DNA of 64,000 bases from Weissella fangxianensis (GTDB lineage: Bacteria > Bacillota > Bacilli > Lactobacillales > Lactobacillaceae), in assembly GCF_024718545.1 (NCBI RefSeq), contig NZ_JAMXDB010000001.1:1-64000 (forward strand). The letters run 5' to 3'. Both the position numbers and the translations under genes were made by a program. The notes under the pieces are model-generated. The model had not been told where the DNA came from. It worked only from the letters and a program-made list of their open reading frames with translations, and made no database searches. Positions 16,190 to 26,396 of the stretch are shown one piece after another. Within the stretch, counting starts at the first letter, position 1. Each line of letters begins with the position of its first letter.

Positions 16190-16501
16190 ATGGCAAACGA
16201 GCAAATTACGCGTGAAGAAGTTGAACATGTGGCTAGCTTAGCAAAGTTAGCTTTAACGGATGCAGAAGCTGATATGTTTACAGATCATTTAGGTAAAATA
16301 TTTGATATTGTGACAACATTAGCTGAGGTAGATACAGAAAATGTGAAACCAACATACTCTGTAACTGAGATGCAAACAGTATTACGAGATGATGTGGCGG
16401 TTAACGCACAACAATCAGAAGCATTATTGAATAATGCACCAGAACACCAAGGTACTTTGATTAAAGTGCCCGCAATTCTTAATGGGGGAGCTGAAGGTTA
16501 A
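16190..16501 (+). CDS. gatC: Asp/Glu-tRNA amidotransferase subunit C
   Basis: This 103-aa stabilising subunit of the GatCAB complex converts Glu-tRNA(Gln) and Asp-tRNA(Asn) to the amidated forms. The ATG at 16190 is chosen because AAAGGA lies seven bases upstream; an upstream in-frame ATG at 16175 lacks a site. The conserved [13 protein letters not shown] and LRDDV segments are present. It overlaps gatA by one base (TAATG). An extended -10 (TGGTAAAAT) lies about 30 bp upstream. Confidence 0.93.
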   Translation: MANEQITREEVEHVASLAKLALTDAEADMFTDHLGKIFDIVTTLAEVDTENVKPTYSVTEMQTVLRDDVAVNAQQSEALLNNAPEHQGTLIKVPAILNGGAEG

Positions 16502-17958
16502 TGGATTTTTTGCATACAGATATCGAAAAGTTGCATGAACAACTAGTAAACAAAGAAATTACATCAGTTGACTTAGTTAAAGAAACACTAGCAAATATTG
16601 AGCAAACTGATGCAAAATATGACGCATTTTTAGCAACTATGTCAGAAAAGGCTTTAGCTGAAGCTGCTGCCATTGATGAAGCAGGTATCGATCCAGATAA
16701 TGTACTATCTGGAATTCCATATGGAATTAAGGATAACTTGATTACGAAGGATGTGACGACAACTGCCGCATCAAAAATTTTACAAGACTTTAAACCAATT
16801 TATGATGCAACGGTCGTTTCACGTTTACGTGAACAAGGCGCTGTTGGTGTTGGTAAGTTAAACATGGATGAGTTTGCCATGGGTTCAACAACTGAAACAT
16901 CATATTATAAGCAAACTAAGAATGCTTGGGATCAAACAAAAGTCCCTGGTGGTTCTTCGGGTGGATCAGCTGTGTCAGTTGCTGCCGGTCAAGTACCATT
17001 CGCATTAGGAACTGACACAGGTGGTTCAATCCGTCAGCCCGCTGCTTTCAATGGGATTGTTGGAATGAAACCAACATACGGCCGTGTGTCACGTTGGGGA
17101 GTGATTGCCTTTGCGTCATCACTTGACCAAGTTGGTGTCTTTACGCGTCGTGTCAAGGATAATGCCACTGTATTAGCTGCCATGGCTGGTCATGATGACA
17201 ACGATCAAACGTCTTCAGACCAAGCGGTACCTGATTTTGCGGCCCACTTGGATGGCGATATCGCTGGCTTGAAGATTGCCGTACCAACAGAATACTTTGC
17301 TGCTGGTGTGGATGAAGGTGTTAAAGCAACTGTTCGTGCCGGTATTGACAAATTACGTGAACTTGGCGCAACAGTTGATGAAGTTTCATTGCCACATACA
17401 AAGTATGGTGTTGCTGCATACTATATCTTAGCTTCTGCTGAGGCATCATCAAACTTGCAACGTTTTGATGGTATCCGTTATAGTACGCGTCCAGAAAACG
17501 TCAAAAGTTTGGAAGACCTATACGTACAAACACGTACACAAGGCTTTGGTGACGAGGTCAAGCGTCGTATTATGCTTGGAACATACTCACTTTCAGCTGG
17601 TTCATATGATGCTTTCTTCAAGAAGGCTGCACAAGTACGTACGCTAATGAATGATGATTTCCAAAAAGTCTTTGCCGATTATGATTTGATTGCGGCACCA
17701 ACTGCACCAAATGTTGCTTATGACTTTGGCGCTAACCAAGATGATCCTGAAGTCACTTACATGAATGATGTTTTGACGATTCCTGTTAATATGGCTGGAT
17801 TGCCAGGTATGTCAGTACCAGCAGGCTTTGTTGATGGATTGCCAGTTGGTATGCAATTGATAGCAAACCGCTACCAAGAGGAGACCATTTATCGTGCTGC
17901 GTATGCTTATGAGCAAGCAACACGTCTATTCGAAAAAGTACCAGGAGGTAAGGATTAA
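16501..17958 (+). CDS. gatA: Asp/Glu-tRNA amidotransferase subunit A (amidase)
   Basis: This 485-aa amidase releases ammonia from glutamine and channels it to GatB. The Ser-cisSer-Lys triad is visible: Lys in [10 protein letters not shown] (about 78), and the two Ser in PGGSSGGSA (about 153) and [12 protein letters not shown] (about 177). It overlaps gatC and gatB by one base on each side, giving tight translational coupling. Its presence implies there is no discriminating glutaminyl-tRNA synthetase, or that Asn-tRNA is made by transamidation, as in most Lactobacillales. Confidence 0.96.
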   Translation: MDFLHTDIEKLHEQLVNKEITSVDLVKETLANIEQTDAKYDAFLATMSEKALAEAAAIDEAGIDPDNVLSGIPYGIKDNLITKDVTTTAASKILQDFKPIYDATVVSRLREQGAVGVGKLNMDEFAMGSTTETSYYKQTKNAWDQTKVPGGSSGGSAVSVAAGQVPFALGTDTGGSIRQPAAFNGIVGMKPTYGRVSRWGVIAFASSLDQVGVFTRRVKDNATVLAAMAGHDDNDQTSSDQAVPDFAAHLDGDIAGLKIAVPTEYFAAGVDEGVKATVRAGIDKLRELGATVDEVSLPHTKYGVAAYYILASAEASSNLQRFDGIRYSTRPENVKSLEDLYVQTRTQGFGDEVKRRIMLGTYSLSAGSYDAFFKKAAQVRTLMNDDFQKVFADYDLIAAPTAPNVAYDFGANQDDPEVTYMNDVLTIPVNMAGLPGMSVPAGFVDGLPVGMQLIANRYQEETIYRAAYAYEQATRLFEKVPGGKD

Positions 17959-19403
17959 TGGCAGTGCCAAATTTTGAGACGACGATCGGACTAGAAGTCC
18001 ATGTTGAGCTAAAGACTAATTCTAAGGCGATGTCACCTTCTCCAGTACAATATGGTTCTAAGCCTAATGCCAATACCAATGTTATTGACTGGGGATATCC
18101 TGGGGTTTTGCCACAGGCTAATAAGGGCGCCATTGAATATGGTATGATGGCATCACTTGCATTGAATGCTGATATTACACGTGATTTGCACTGGGATCGA
18201 AAGAATTACTTCTATCCTGATAATCCCAAGGCTTACCAAATTACCCAACAACAACAACCCATTGGTCGTCATGGTTGGCTAGAGATTGAATTTGAGGGTC
18301 AAAAGAAGCGTGTGGGTATTACTGAACTACACGTGGAAGAAGACGCTGGAAAGAATACCCACGGTACAGATGGTTATTCATATGTCGACTTAAACCGTCA
18401 AGGAACACCATTGATTGAAATTGTTGGTGCACCTGATATTTCATCACCTGATGAAGCTTATGCTTACCTAGAAGCATTACGTCAAGCTATCCAATTTACA
18501 GGAATTTCTGACGTGAAGATGGAAGAAGGTTCGATGCGTGTCGATGCCAATATTTCAATTCGCCCAGTTGGTTCAAGTGAATATGGTACTAAAGTCGAGT
18601 TAAAGAACTTGAACTCATTTAACTATGTGCGTAAGGCGCTAGCATTTGAGGAAAACCGCCATGCCAAGATTTACATGTCTGGTGGTACAATCAAGCAACA
18701 AACTCGTCGCTTTGATGAAGCAACTGGTGAAACTGTTTTGATGCGTGTTAAGGAAACAGCTGATGACTACCGTTACTTCCCAGAACCTGATTTGACGCCA
18801 ATCCACGTCACGGACGATTGGATTGATGAAGTTAAAGCAAAGTTACCAGAGACAGCTAAAGCCCGTAAGGCACGTTATGTCGATGAACTTGGTTTGGAAG
18901 TTTATGATTCAGAAGTCTTAACACAAACGCTAGCCATGGCAAACTTCTTTGATGAAACCGTTAGTTTTGGTGCGGATCCAAAGCGTACCGCTAACTACCT
19001 AATGGGTGATGTTAATGCCTTCTTGAACGAGCAACAAGCTGATTTGGAAGAAACCCCATTAACACCAGCTCACTTAGCTGACATGATCAAGTTGATTGAT
19101 GATGGTACAATTTCAACAAAGATGGCCAAGAAGGTCTTCAAAGCAATTACTAAGGGTGATGACCCAGTTGAATTTGTGGAGAAGAATGGTCTTAAGCAAC
19201 TATCTGATCCAGCAGTATTGACACCAATGATTGATGAAGTTTTGGATAATAATGAGCAATCAATTATTGATTTCCATAATGGAAAAGATCGTGCCGTTGG
19301 CTTCTTGGTTGGTCAAATTATGAAGCAAACCAAGGGTAGTGCTAATCCAGCAGTTGTTAACAAATTATTGATGGCTGGTTTGCAAGCCCGTAAACCTGAG
19401 TAA
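17958..19403 (+). CDS. gatB: Asp/Glu-tRNA amidotransferase subunit B
   Basis: This 481-aa kinase/transamidase subunit phosphorylates Glu-tRNA or Asp-tRNA and accepts ammonia. The N-terminal cradle domain starts [14 protein letters not shown] and includes [13 protein letters not shown] and EEDAGKNTH. The C-terminal helical and YqeY-like tail binds the tRNA (about residues 330-481). It overlaps the gatA stop by one base. A terminator follows within 80 bp, ending the gatCAB operon. Confidence 0.96.
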   Translation: MAVPNFETTIGLEVHVELKTNSKAMSPSPVQYGSKPNANTNVIDWGYPGVLPQANKGAIEYGMMASLALNADITRDLHWDRKNYFYPDNPKAYQITQQQQPIGRHGWLEIEFEGQKKRVGITELHVEEDAGKNTHGTDGYSYVDLNRQGTPLIEIVGAPDISSPDEAYAYLEALRQAIQFTGISDVKMEEGSMRVDANISIRPVGSSEYGTKVELKNLNSFNYVRKALAFEENRHAKIYMSGGTIKQQTRRFDEATGETVLMRVKETADDYRYFPEPDLTPIHVTDDWIDEVKAKLPETAKARKARYVDELGLEVYDSEVLTQTLAMANFFDETVSFGADPKRTANYLMGDVNAFLNEQQADLEETPLTPAHLADMIKLIDDGTISTKMAKKVFKAITKGDDPVEFVEKNGLKQLSDPAVLTPMIDEVLDNNEQSIIDFHNGKDRAVGFLVGQIMKQTKGSANPAVVNKLLMAGLQARKPE

Positions 19404-19454
19404 AAAAACAGTGGAAACACATTTAAAAAGAGAGTAATTTTCTCTTATCGGAAT

Positions 19455-19480
19455 CAGAGTAGTATAGTCTACTCTGGTTT
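19455..19480 (+). terminator. Hairpin after gatB
   Basis: CAGAGTAG (19455-19462) pairs with CTACTCTG (19469-19476). Only a short T run follows. A second small hairpin AAGAGAG/CTCTT lies just upstream (19427-19446). Confidence 0.55.
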
Positions 19481-19513
19481 CATACATATATTAAAATTTA
19501 GGAGCGAGATAGA

Positions 19514-20464
19514 ATGAAAAGAGCACGCATTATTTATAATCCAACTTCTGGACGTGAAGCTATTCGACGTGACTTGGTCGATATTTTGGCTGTGTATGAA
19601 GAAGCCGGTTATGAGACCAGCGCCTATGCAACGACTCCTGAACCAAACTCAGCAATGATGGAAGCAGAACGTGCTGCCAAAGCAGGTTTTGACTTGTTAG
19701 TTGCAGCAGGTGGTGATGGGACGATTAATGAGGTTGTCAATGGTATTGCTCCATTAGATGAGCGACCAATGTTAGCCATTATCCCAGCTGGAACGACTAA
19801 CGATTATGCACGTGCATTGAGTATTCCACGTGAGGATCCTTTAGCAGCTGCTAAAGTTATTCTGAAGGGGAAGGCAGCCAAGATGGATATTGGCCAAGCG
19901 AATGATTCGTACTTTATCAATATTGCTGCTGGTGGTTCATTGTCAGAGTTAACATATTCAGTGCCTTCTAAGTTAAAGTCAATGTACGGCTACTTAGCTT
20001 ATGTCGTTAAGGGAGCTGAGATGTTGACTAGCATCAAACCAATGGACATCCATGTTAAGTATGATGATGGTGAATTTAATGGTAAATCAGCCATGTTCTT
20101 CTTGGCATTAACTAATTCCGTTGGTGGTTTTGAGCAGATTGTGCCAGACGCTAAGCTAGATGATGGTAAATTTACTTTGTTGATCGTTAAAACAACAAAA
20201 TTTGCTGAGATTTTGAATTTGATTACCGAAGTGCTGAAAGGAAAGCACGTTAATAATCCAAATTTGATTTATGTGAAGTCTGAAAAAGTGGAAGTGTCAT
20301 CGACTAAAAATGACAAAATTATGATTAATTTAGATGGTGAATATGGTGGGGATGCCCCAGTCACATTCGTTAACCATAAACAGCATATTGATATCGTTGC
20401 AAACATTGATGATATTGCAGAGAATACGTTAGTTGCAACGCCAATTACGTTACATGAAGATTAA
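19514..20464 (+). CDS. dagK: Diacylglycerol kinase (DagK, YegS/BmrU type)
   Basis: This 316-aa soluble lipid kinase recycles diacylglycerol, released by lipoteichoic acid synthesis, to phosphatidic acid. The catalytic domain begins RIIYNPTSGRE, has the ATP-binding GGDGTINEVVNGI (about residues 67-79) and IPAGTTNDYARAL (about 93). The C-terminal beta-sandwich carries LDDGKFTLLIVK. In many lactobacilli dagK follows gatB, as here. The RBS is GGAGCGAG. It is monocistronic between two hairpins. Confidence 0.93.
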   Translation: MKRARIIYNPTSGREAIRRDLVDILAVYEEAGYETSAYATTPEPNSAMMEAERAAKAGFDLLVAAGGDGTINEVVNGIAPLDERPMLAIIPAGTTNDYARALSIPREDPLAAAKVILKGKAAKMDIGQANDSYFINIAAGGSLSELTYSVPSKLKSMYGYLAYVVKGAEMLTSIKPMDIHVKYDDGEFNGKSAMFFLALTNSVGGFEQIVPDAKLDDGKFTLLIVKTTKFAEILNLITEVLKGKHVNNPNLIYVKSEKVEVSSTKNDKIMINLDGEYGGDAPVTFVNHKQHIDIVANIDDIAENTLVATPITLHED

Positions 20465-20475
20465 TTGTTTTTGAT

Positions 20476-20520
20476 AAGTACTAGGGAAAACCAATGTGGG
20501 CTTTCTTGGTACTTTTTTTA
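20476..20520 (+). terminator. Intrinsic terminator after dagK
   Basis: An imperfect stem joining AAGTACTAGG (from 20476) and TTGGTACTT (to 20514) is followed by a run of T. Confidence 0.7.
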
Positions 20521-20642
20521 TGGGATGGCTGCGTTTAGCGAATAATTATCAATAATGCGCCGCCGAGCAAGAATGATATATGATAAAATAAAGCTTTAGA
20601 GAGTCGCTTGGTCGACATAAAAGATGAAGGACTGGTTTTCGT

Positions 20643-21941
20643 ATGGGCACTGTTGAAACATATCGACAATTTGAAAAGAGTTTGGGTGATGATTGGCAAG
20701 TATTACCCAGTCAACATAGTCGAGTCGGCATGTTGAAGGAAATTTTAAATTGGCTCGGTCATCCTGAGCGCCGTTTGTCGGTTATTCATATTGTTGGCTC
20801 AAACGGTAAAGGATCGACTGGTGTGATGTTGAGTAAAATCTTAACGACTGCCGGTTATCGAGTGGGTCATTTTTCAACGCCAGCAATTTTGTCAGATCGT
20901 GAAGTTGTGATGATTAATGGTCAGATGATTAGTGAAAAAGAAGTGATGTTTCACTATAAGCGTATTATGACTGAAATTAAAAATCACGGTGGCGATGAAA
21001 AAACATTAACAAAATTTGAAATGTGGACTCTGATTGCCCTATGCCATTTTGCGAAACAAGAAGTTCACTTTGCTATTATTGAGGCTGGTTTAGGTGGTAC
21101 TGGGGATACGACGAATGTCGTTGAAAAGCCATTGATTGTTGCGATTACGAAAATTTCCGATGATCATTCGACCATGCTGGGGCATAATGTGCTTAAAATC
21201 GCAGAGAATGTTGCTGGGGCGATTAAGCCAGGCAGTTTAGTAGTCAATTATCCTGGACAAGATGTTGAAGTTTTTAAAACACTTCGTGATAAAGCAACAG
21301 CAGTCGGGGCAGTTTGGAATCCGTATCCTAAGCCACAAATTACATTGATGCGCTCATCACCAGAAGGGCTGATCGTTAATGCCGACCAATTAGAAGGTTT
21401 GAAATTATCATTAACGGGTGCTTATCAGGCAAATAATTTAAGTACCGTTTTGCAGGTCGTCACCATCTTAAAGAATAAGCGAATTACTTTGTCAGATGTG
21501 ACAGTTGCCGAAGCATTAGCGCATGTTAAAATCACGGGCCGGATGGAGTTTGATAGCACCCATAATATTCTTTATGATGGTGCTCATAATCCGCACGGTA
21601 TTTCAAGTTTGGTTGCCGCTATTCGTTCTTGGCATTTACCTTTTAAGCCGATTGTTATTTTGGGCCTGATCAAAGGTAAAAATCATATGGATATGTTGGA
21701 TGAATTGCTTCCTTATGTATCAACGATCATTGCGGTGACACCTGATGCCAAAAATGCGATGTCAGCTGATGAGTTGGCAGCCAAAATTGTGATGATGAGC
21801 AATGTGGACGTTGAGATTGCTGATGATTCTACAGCCGCTATTTCGTTAGCGCGACAAGTTCGTGAGTCGTCAAAGTCATTAATTGTAGTTACAGGTTCAT
21901 TTTATACATTACGGGCTATCGAAAAGGAGGACGGTATTTAA
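20643..21941 (+). CDS. folC: Folylpolyglutamate synthase / dihydrofolate synthase
   Basis: This 432-aa Mur-ligase-like enzyme adds glutamate to folates, and possibly to dihydropteroate. The P-loop is GSNGKGSTG (about residue 52). Further landmarks are the omega-loop FSTPAI (about 79), IIEAGLGGTGDTTN (about 147) and YDGAHNPHGI (about 316) in the C-terminal domain. The Shine-Dalgarno is weak (GAAGGA at 12 bases). The next gene begins one base after its stop, so folC and the HAM1-like gene are coupled. No other folate gene is nearby, which hints at FPGS rather than biosynthetic function. Confidence 0.93.
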   Translation: MGTVETYRQFEKSLGDDWQVLPSQHSRVGMLKEILNWLGHPERRLSVIHIVGSNGKGSTGVMLSKILTTAGYRVGHFSTPAILSDREVVMINGQMISEKEVMFHYKRIMTEIKNHGGDEKTLTKFEMWTLIALCHFAKQEVHFAIIEAGLGGTGDTTNVVEKPLIVAITKISDDHSTMLGHNVLKIAENVAGAIKPGSLVVNYPGQDVEVFKTLRDKATAVGAVWNPYPKPQITLMRSSPEGLIVNADQLEGLKLSLTGAYQANNLSTVLQVVTILKNKRITLSDVTVAEALAHVKITGRMEFDSTHNILYDGAHNPHGISSLVAAIRSWHLPFKPIVILGLIKGKNHMDMLDELLPYVSTIIAVTPDAKNAMSADELAAKIVMMSNVDVEIADDSTAAISLARQVRESSKSLIVVTGSFYTLRAIEKEDGI

Positions 21942-21942
21942 C

Positions 21943-22548
21943 ATGATTGAACGATTTGTTATTGCCTCAAATAACACCCATAAAACTGACGAAATGGTTA
22001 GTTATCTGGCTGTACTAGGTTTAAAAGGTATTAATTATCGTCAGTTGATTGATGAAATAACGTTTCCACCAGAAACCACTGATGATATGGCTGCCAATGC
22101 GCTCGTCAAAGCACAAACGATCCATAATTTATTGCCAGATGAGTATGTTTTAGCCGATGATTCGGCGCTATTTATCCCGGCCATTCCGGATCATTTTGGG
22201 GTAACGACCATGCGCGAGTTTAGGGCTCATCAGTTACGTGGCGATGATGAAATTAATCAGTATGTACTACAACAATTGCCAGCTGGTGCATCGCGCGAGG
22301 CTCATTTGTTGGCAGATTTTGTGGTGATCACACCACAAAATATCATTTATACCACACAAGGTAAGGGTGGTGTGACGCTTACTGAGACACCACGTGGTAA
22401 TCGAAATGGATTATATGAGTTGTTAGAAACTGAAAATGGGCTGACCCTGGCAGAAATTGATATGCCAGCACGTGTGCATTACGCACATCGTGGTCGGGCA
22501 GCTATTAAAATGAAGAATCAATTACAACAAGCTGGCGAATTAAAATAA
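21943..22548 (+). CDS. Divergent HAM1/RdgB-type nucleotide pyrophosphatase
   Basis: This 201-aa protein retains a Maf/HAM1 fold signature: IASNNTHKTDEM at the N-terminus (SxNxxK, nucleotide phosphate binding), LADDSALFIPAI at about 68 (the ADDSGL position) and YAHRGRAAIKM near the end (the SHRGxA position). Family members hydrolyse ITP, XTP and dITP. The central part, for example FGVTTMREF, departs from the usual PGVxSARY, so substrate preference may differ. It is not the canonical long RdgB found next to murI. It sits one base after folC with a good RBS (AAAGGAGG). Confidence 0.75.
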   Translation: MIERFVIASNNTHKTDEMVSYLAVLGLKGINYRQLIDEITFPPETTDDMAANALVKAQTIHNLLPDEYVLADDSALFIPAIPDHFGVTTMREFRAHQLRGDDEINQYVLQQLPAGASREAHLLADFVVITPQNIIYTTQGKGGVTLTETPRGNRNGLYELLETENGLTLAEIDMPARVHYAHRGRAAIKMKNQLQQAGELK

Positions 22549-22581
22549 TTAACGAATAATCAGAAAAGAGGACTAAGTTTG

Positions 22582-24108
22582 ATGACACTCACTGCAGATA
22601 ACATCACAACGTTATTAGCTGATCAAGATTTATTAGTATCAGCACCAGAATTTGATGGTGAGATACAACATTTAGCTTATAATTCAAATGACGTTGTACC
22701 AGGTACCTTATTATTTATTAAGGGGAATTTTAAAGCTGCGTACTTAACCGATGCCATCGAAAAGGGCGTTACTGCAATCGTTGCTCCGGCTAACTTTAAG
22801 CATGATACTAATTTACCAACTTGGGTAGCAGATGATGTACCAGCGGCCATGAGTATTATTGCGATGGCTTATTACCAATATCCACAAAATAGTTTAGCTT
22901 TGATTGGTATAACTGGTACCAAAGGGAAGACATCAACGGCGTATATGGCATATGAAATTTTGCGTGCGTATACACATGATAAGGTTGCGTTGTCTTCAAC
23001 TTTACAAGTTATTACGGGTAATAATCCAGAATCTCATTATCGGGCACACTTAACAACGCCAGAATCAGTAGATTTGTTCCGTTGGATGCGTGAGGCGGTT
23101 GATAATGGTATGACGCATATGGTGATGGAAGTATCATCACAGGCATTTAAAATGCGCCGCGTTTATGGCCTTCATTTCAATGTTGGTATTTTCTTAAATA
23201 TTAGTCCAGATCATATTGGTGAAAACGAACATCCAACATTTGAAGATTATATCCAACACAAAATGATGTTATTTGATCATTCAGAACAGGTGGTTTTGAA
23301 TGTTGATACAGATCATTTTGGGGAATTGATCGAACATGCTGAATTAACGGTTCCTCGTGATGGTATTTGGTTGTATGGGCAAGAAGATGCTGATTCTCCC
23401 AAAGCGGATGTTTACTTTGAAGCGACTGATGCCAACTTACATGGCAGTGTCTTTAAAGTTCGTGAGGTGGGTCAACAAGCCGAACACTTACATATTAATG
23501 GGGAATATACTTTAGATATGCCTGGTGATTTTAATCAAAGTAATGCGTTAGCAGCAATGATTGCAACGCGTTTGGTTAATGCGGATGCACCAGCAATGGC
23601 CGAAGGGCTCGAAACGGTAAAAGTTCCCGGACGGATGCAGGTTTTAAACACCAAAGAACACGGGACAATATACGTCGATTATGCCCATAATTATGCGTCA
23701 ATTGCGGCCTTATTGCAGTTTGTTCGCCAAAATGAATCGGTCAATCAATTAACGATTGTTGTGGGAGCGCCAGGTAACAAGGGTGTCTCACGTCGTCCTG
23801 GTATTGGAAAAGCCGTTAGTGAGGGTGCCGACGTTGTTTATCTGACGAGTGATGATCCACAGTATGAGGATCCAGCAAAAATTGCTGATGAGATCCAAAC
23901 GGCAATCACTAATCCGAAAGTAACGATCTATCGCGAATTAGACCGTACAAAAGCGATTGCATCAGCAATCCAGGCAGCTGGTTCAGACGATGTTGTCGTC
24001 TTAGCAGCTAAAGGATTGGATGAATATCAAAAGATATACGGTGTCGATACACCATATGAAAATGATTGGGCAGTGGCAAATCGGATTGTTTCCGAATTAG
24101 AGTTCTAG
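22582..24108 (+). CDS. murE: UDP-MurNAc-tripeptide synthetase (probably L-lysine-adding MurE)
   Basis: This cytoplasmic Mur ligase adds the third amino acid to UDP-MurNAc-L-Ala-D-Glu. It is 508 aa. It has an N-terminal uridine-binding domain, P-loop GITGTKGKTST (about 109), TTPESVDLF, and EVSSQAFKMRR with HxxPDHIG-type ISPDHIGEN. The C-terminal ligand-binding motif is DDPQYEDP, not the DNPR of diaminopimelate enzymes, so L-lysine is the expected substrate. Start: ATG at 22582 with GAGGA nine bases upstream, rather than the TTG one codon earlier. Lysine-type peptidoglycan fits Weissella and Leuconostoc. Confidence 0.92.
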   Translation: MTLTADNITTLLADQDLLVSAPEFDGEIQHLAYNSNDVVPGTLLFIKGNFKAAYLTDAIEKGVTAIVAPANFKHDTNLPTWVADDVPAAMSIIAMAYYQYPQNSLALIGITGTKGKTSTAYMAYEILRAYTHDKVALSSTLQVITGNNPESHYRAHLTTPESVDLFRWMREAVDNGMTHMVMEVSSQAFKMRRVYGLHFNVGIFLNISPDHIGENEHPTFEDYIQHKMMLFDHSEQVVLNVDTDHFGELIEHAELTVPRDGIWLYGQEDADSPKADVYFEATDANLHGSVFKVREVGQQAEHLHINGEYTLDMPGDFNQSNALAAMIATRLVNADAPAMAEGLETVKVPGRMQVLNTKEHGTIYVDYAHNYASIAALLQFVRQNESVNQLTIVVGAPGNKGVSRRPGIGKAVSEGADVVYLTSDDPQYEDPAKIADEIQTAITNPKVTIYRELDRTKAIASAIQAAGSDDVVVLAAKGLDEYQKIYGVDTPYENDWAVANRIVSELEF

Positions 24109-24125
24109 TCTTTAGGCTAGAAATT

Positions 24126-24134
24126 TGTTATAAT
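24126..24134 (+). promoter_or_regulatory. Extended -10 promoter for the DUF2187-like gene and argS
   Basis: TGTTATAAT, with perfect TATAAT at 24129-24134 preceded by TGn, lies 77 bp before the start. There is no good -35, as is usual for extended -10 promoters. Confidence 0.6.
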
Positions 24135-24210
24135 TTATAGAATTGTCGTTATTGCGGCCAACTATTAATAAATAAAAAACCTCAGTTATAAAAGTAAAGG
24201 GGAAACTATC

Positions 24211-24513
24211 ATGGCTAAAGAACCAGCAGAAAATACATCAGAATTTGATATCGGTGATTTCGTCGCCGGTAAGAAGTTTGCTAATTTTGAGCATGACTTC
24301 AAAGGAATCGTTGAAAAAATTTATGAGCATTCAGTCCTAGTGGTTATTACGGAAAATAATCCTGAAGATGATGCGACCGTAAACGAATATAATCATCGTG
24401 CAGTATTGCGTATGTCAGACGCTAAAATCTTAGTAAAGACTGATAACCCTGCACCTCGTCCATCAGAAGATGATGATGAAGCGGATGATAATGCCAAAGG
24501 AGACAAAGCTTAA
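24211..24513 (+). CDS. DUF2187 (YkvS)-like small protein
   Basis: This 100-aa protein has a compact beta-rich core, IGDFVAGKKFANF then FKGIVEKIYEHSVLVVI (about residues 11-47), resembling the KOW-like DUF2187/YkvS family. The C-terminal tail is very acidic (SEDDDEADDNAKGD). Family function is unknown; a role in RNA or protein binding is only a fold-based guess. The stop overlaps the argS start by one base (TAATG), so the protein is translated in step with arginyl-tRNA synthetase. The RBS is AAAGGGGAA. Confidence 0.7.
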   Translation: MAKEPAENTSEFDIGDFVAGKKFANFEHDFKGIVEKIYEHSVLVVITENNPEDDATVNEYNHRAVLRMSDAKILVKTDNPAPRPSEDDDEADDNAKGDKA

Positions 24514-26198
24514 TGGACTACAAGAATCAAATTGCCGAAACAATTGCTGCAGTTGTTCCTGAATTGGATAAAGCAACGATTCTTTCAAAAATTGAGGTGC
24601 CTAAGGATACTAAGATGGGTGATTATGCTTTTCCAGCATTTTTACAAGCCAAAGAACGTCGCATGGCACCACAACAAATTGCAAGTAACATTGTGTCAGA
24701 AATTGCAACTGACGGCTTTAAAGAAGTCAAGGCTGTTGGACCTTATGTTAATTTCTTTTTGGATCAAGCCAACTTTGGTGCTGAAACATTAGCTGAAGTG
24801 CTACGTCAAGATGACTATGGTCATAACACTGATGGTGAAGCGGGTCATGTGACAATTGATATGTCATCACCTAACATTGCTAAGCCAATGTCAATGGGTC
24901 ACTTGCGGTCAACAGTTATTGGAAACTCTTTAGCTGAAATTGCCAAAGCAAACGGCTATCAACCAATTAAAATCAATCATTTAGGTGATTGGGGAACACA
25001 ATTTGGTAAGTTGATGTCAGCTTATAAGCGTTGGGGATCAGAAGAAGAAGTGAAAGCTGACCCAATCAACACATTGGTAAAGTACTATGTACGTTTCCAT
25101 AAGGAAGCTGAGACACAACCTGAATTGAACGATGAAGGTCGTGCCTGGTTCAAGAAGCTTGAAGATGGTGATGAAGAAGCGCACGGACTATGGTCATGGT
25201 TCCGTGAAGAATCATTGAAAGAATTCATGGAATTATATAATGACCTAGATATTGATTTTGATTCATTTAACGGTGAAGCTTTCTATAATGACAAGATGGA
25301 CGCTGTGATTGATACCCTTAAGGAAAAGCAATTACTTGTTGAATCACAAGGTGCACAAGTGGTTGATTTGGAAGACGAAGGATTGAACGTTGCAATGATC
25401 CAACGTACTGACGGGGCAACTTTGTACATGACGCGTGACTTAGCTGCTGCTATTTTCCGTAAGAACAACTACAATTTTGTTAAGTCACTATACGTGGTTG
25501 GTGGTGAACAGCGTGAACACTTCAAGCAATTGAAGGCAGTCTTGAATAAGATGGGTTACGAGTGGTCAAATGATATTGAACACATCCCATTTGGTATGAT
25601 TACTGTTGATGGTAAGAAATTATCAACACGTTCTGGCCGTATTGTTCTATTGAAGGATGTTTTGGCTGATTCTGTTAAATTGGCAACTGCTCAAATTGAC
25701 GAAAAGAACCCAGATCTACCTAATAAGGCAGAAGTTGCTCATGAAGTTGGAACTGGTGCGGTTGTATTCCATGATTTGATGAATGAACGTCTGGGTGACT
25801 TTGATTTCAAGTTGGAAGAAGTGGTTCGCTTTGAAGGTGATACTGGTCCATATGTACAGTATACAAATGCTCGTGCGCAATCAATTTTGCGTAAGGCAGG
25901 TAAGCCTGAGTTAGATTTGACTAACTTGTCAATTGATGATGAACAAGTTTGGGAAACTGAAAAGTTAGTTGCAAACTTTAGTGATACTGTTCGCCGCGCA
26001 TGGCGTGATCGTGAACCATCAGTGATTGCGAAGTATGCATTGAATTTGGCCCGTACTTTCAATAAGTACTATGCTAATTCAAAAATCTTGGTTGAAGATG
26101 ACCAATTAAACGCACGTTTGGCATTAGTAACGGCTGTTTCAAATGTTTTGACTGAATCACTACGTTTGTTGGGTGTAAAAGCACCACAAGAAATGTAA
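24513..26198 (+). CDS. argS: Arginyl-tRNA synthetase
   Basis: This class I aminoacyl-tRNA synthetase is 561 aa. It has an N-terminal Add-1 domain (about 1-110) that recognises the tRNA D-loop. The HIGH-type motif sits in SSPNIAKPMSMGHLRST (about residue 128), as usual for ArgRS. The KMSKS-equivalent loop is DGKKLSTRSGR (about 365). The helical anticodon-binding DALR domain includes YVQYTNARAQSI. It charges tRNA(Arg). A terminator follows, then argR. Confidence 0.96.
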   Translation: MDYKNQIAETIAAVVPELDKATILSKIEVPKDTKMGDYAFPAFLQAKERRMAPQQIASNIVSEIATDGFKEVKAVGPYVNFFLDQANFGAETLAEVLRQDDYGHNTDGEAGHVTIDMSSPNIAKPMSMGHLRSTVIGNSLAEIAKANGYQPIKINHLGDWGTQFGKLMSAYKRWGSEEEVKADPINTLVKYYVRFHKEAETQPELNDEGRAWFKKLEDGDEEAHGLWSWFREESLKEFMELYNDLDIDFDSFNGEAFYNDKMDAVIDTLKEKQLLVESQGAQVVDLEDEGLNVAMIQRTDGATLYMTRDLAAAIFRKNNYNFVKSLYVVGGEQREHFKQLKAVLNKMGYEWSNDIEHIPFGMITVDGKKLSTRSGRIVLLKDVLADSVKLATAQIDEKNPDLPNKAEVAHEVGTGAVVFHDLMNERLGDFDFKLEEVVRFEGDTGPYVQYTNARAQSILRKAGKPELDLTNLSIDDEQVWETEKLVANFSDTVRRAWRDREPSVIAKYALNLARTFNKYYANSKILVEDDQLNARLALVTAVSNVLTESLRLLGVKAPQEM

Positions 26199-26223
26199 TT
26201 AAAATATATTAACTATTAAAAGG

Positions 26224-26264
26224 GTCGAAGTTCATTCCGTGTATCGGAAAACTTCGACTTTTTT
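26224..26264 (+). terminator. Intrinsic terminator after argS
   Basis: GTCGAAGTT (26224-26232) pairs with AACTTCGAC (26250-26258), with inner CCG/CGG pairing and six T behind. Confidence 0.92.
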
Positions 26265-26306
26265 ACCTATAATAATGATTGATAATTTTGTCTACTAAAG
26301 GCAGAG

Positions 26307-26335
26307 TTAAGTGAAATAGTCGATTATGATAGAAT
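26307..26335 (+). promoter_or_regulatory. Probable argR promoter
   Basis: TTAAGT (26307-26312) and TAGAAT (26330-26335) are 17 bp apart. No ARG-box-like sequence was evident around it. Confidence 0.45.
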
Positions 26336-26396
26336 AGTACCAGTGGTGACAGTAACGATTAGTCATCATGATTGAGTGAAAAAAGAGGAATGAAAC

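Noticed and set aside
23820-23900. MurE as a diaminopimelate-adding enzyme
   Set aside because: The motif is DDPQYEDP, not DNPR, so the diaminopimelate specificity loop is absent.
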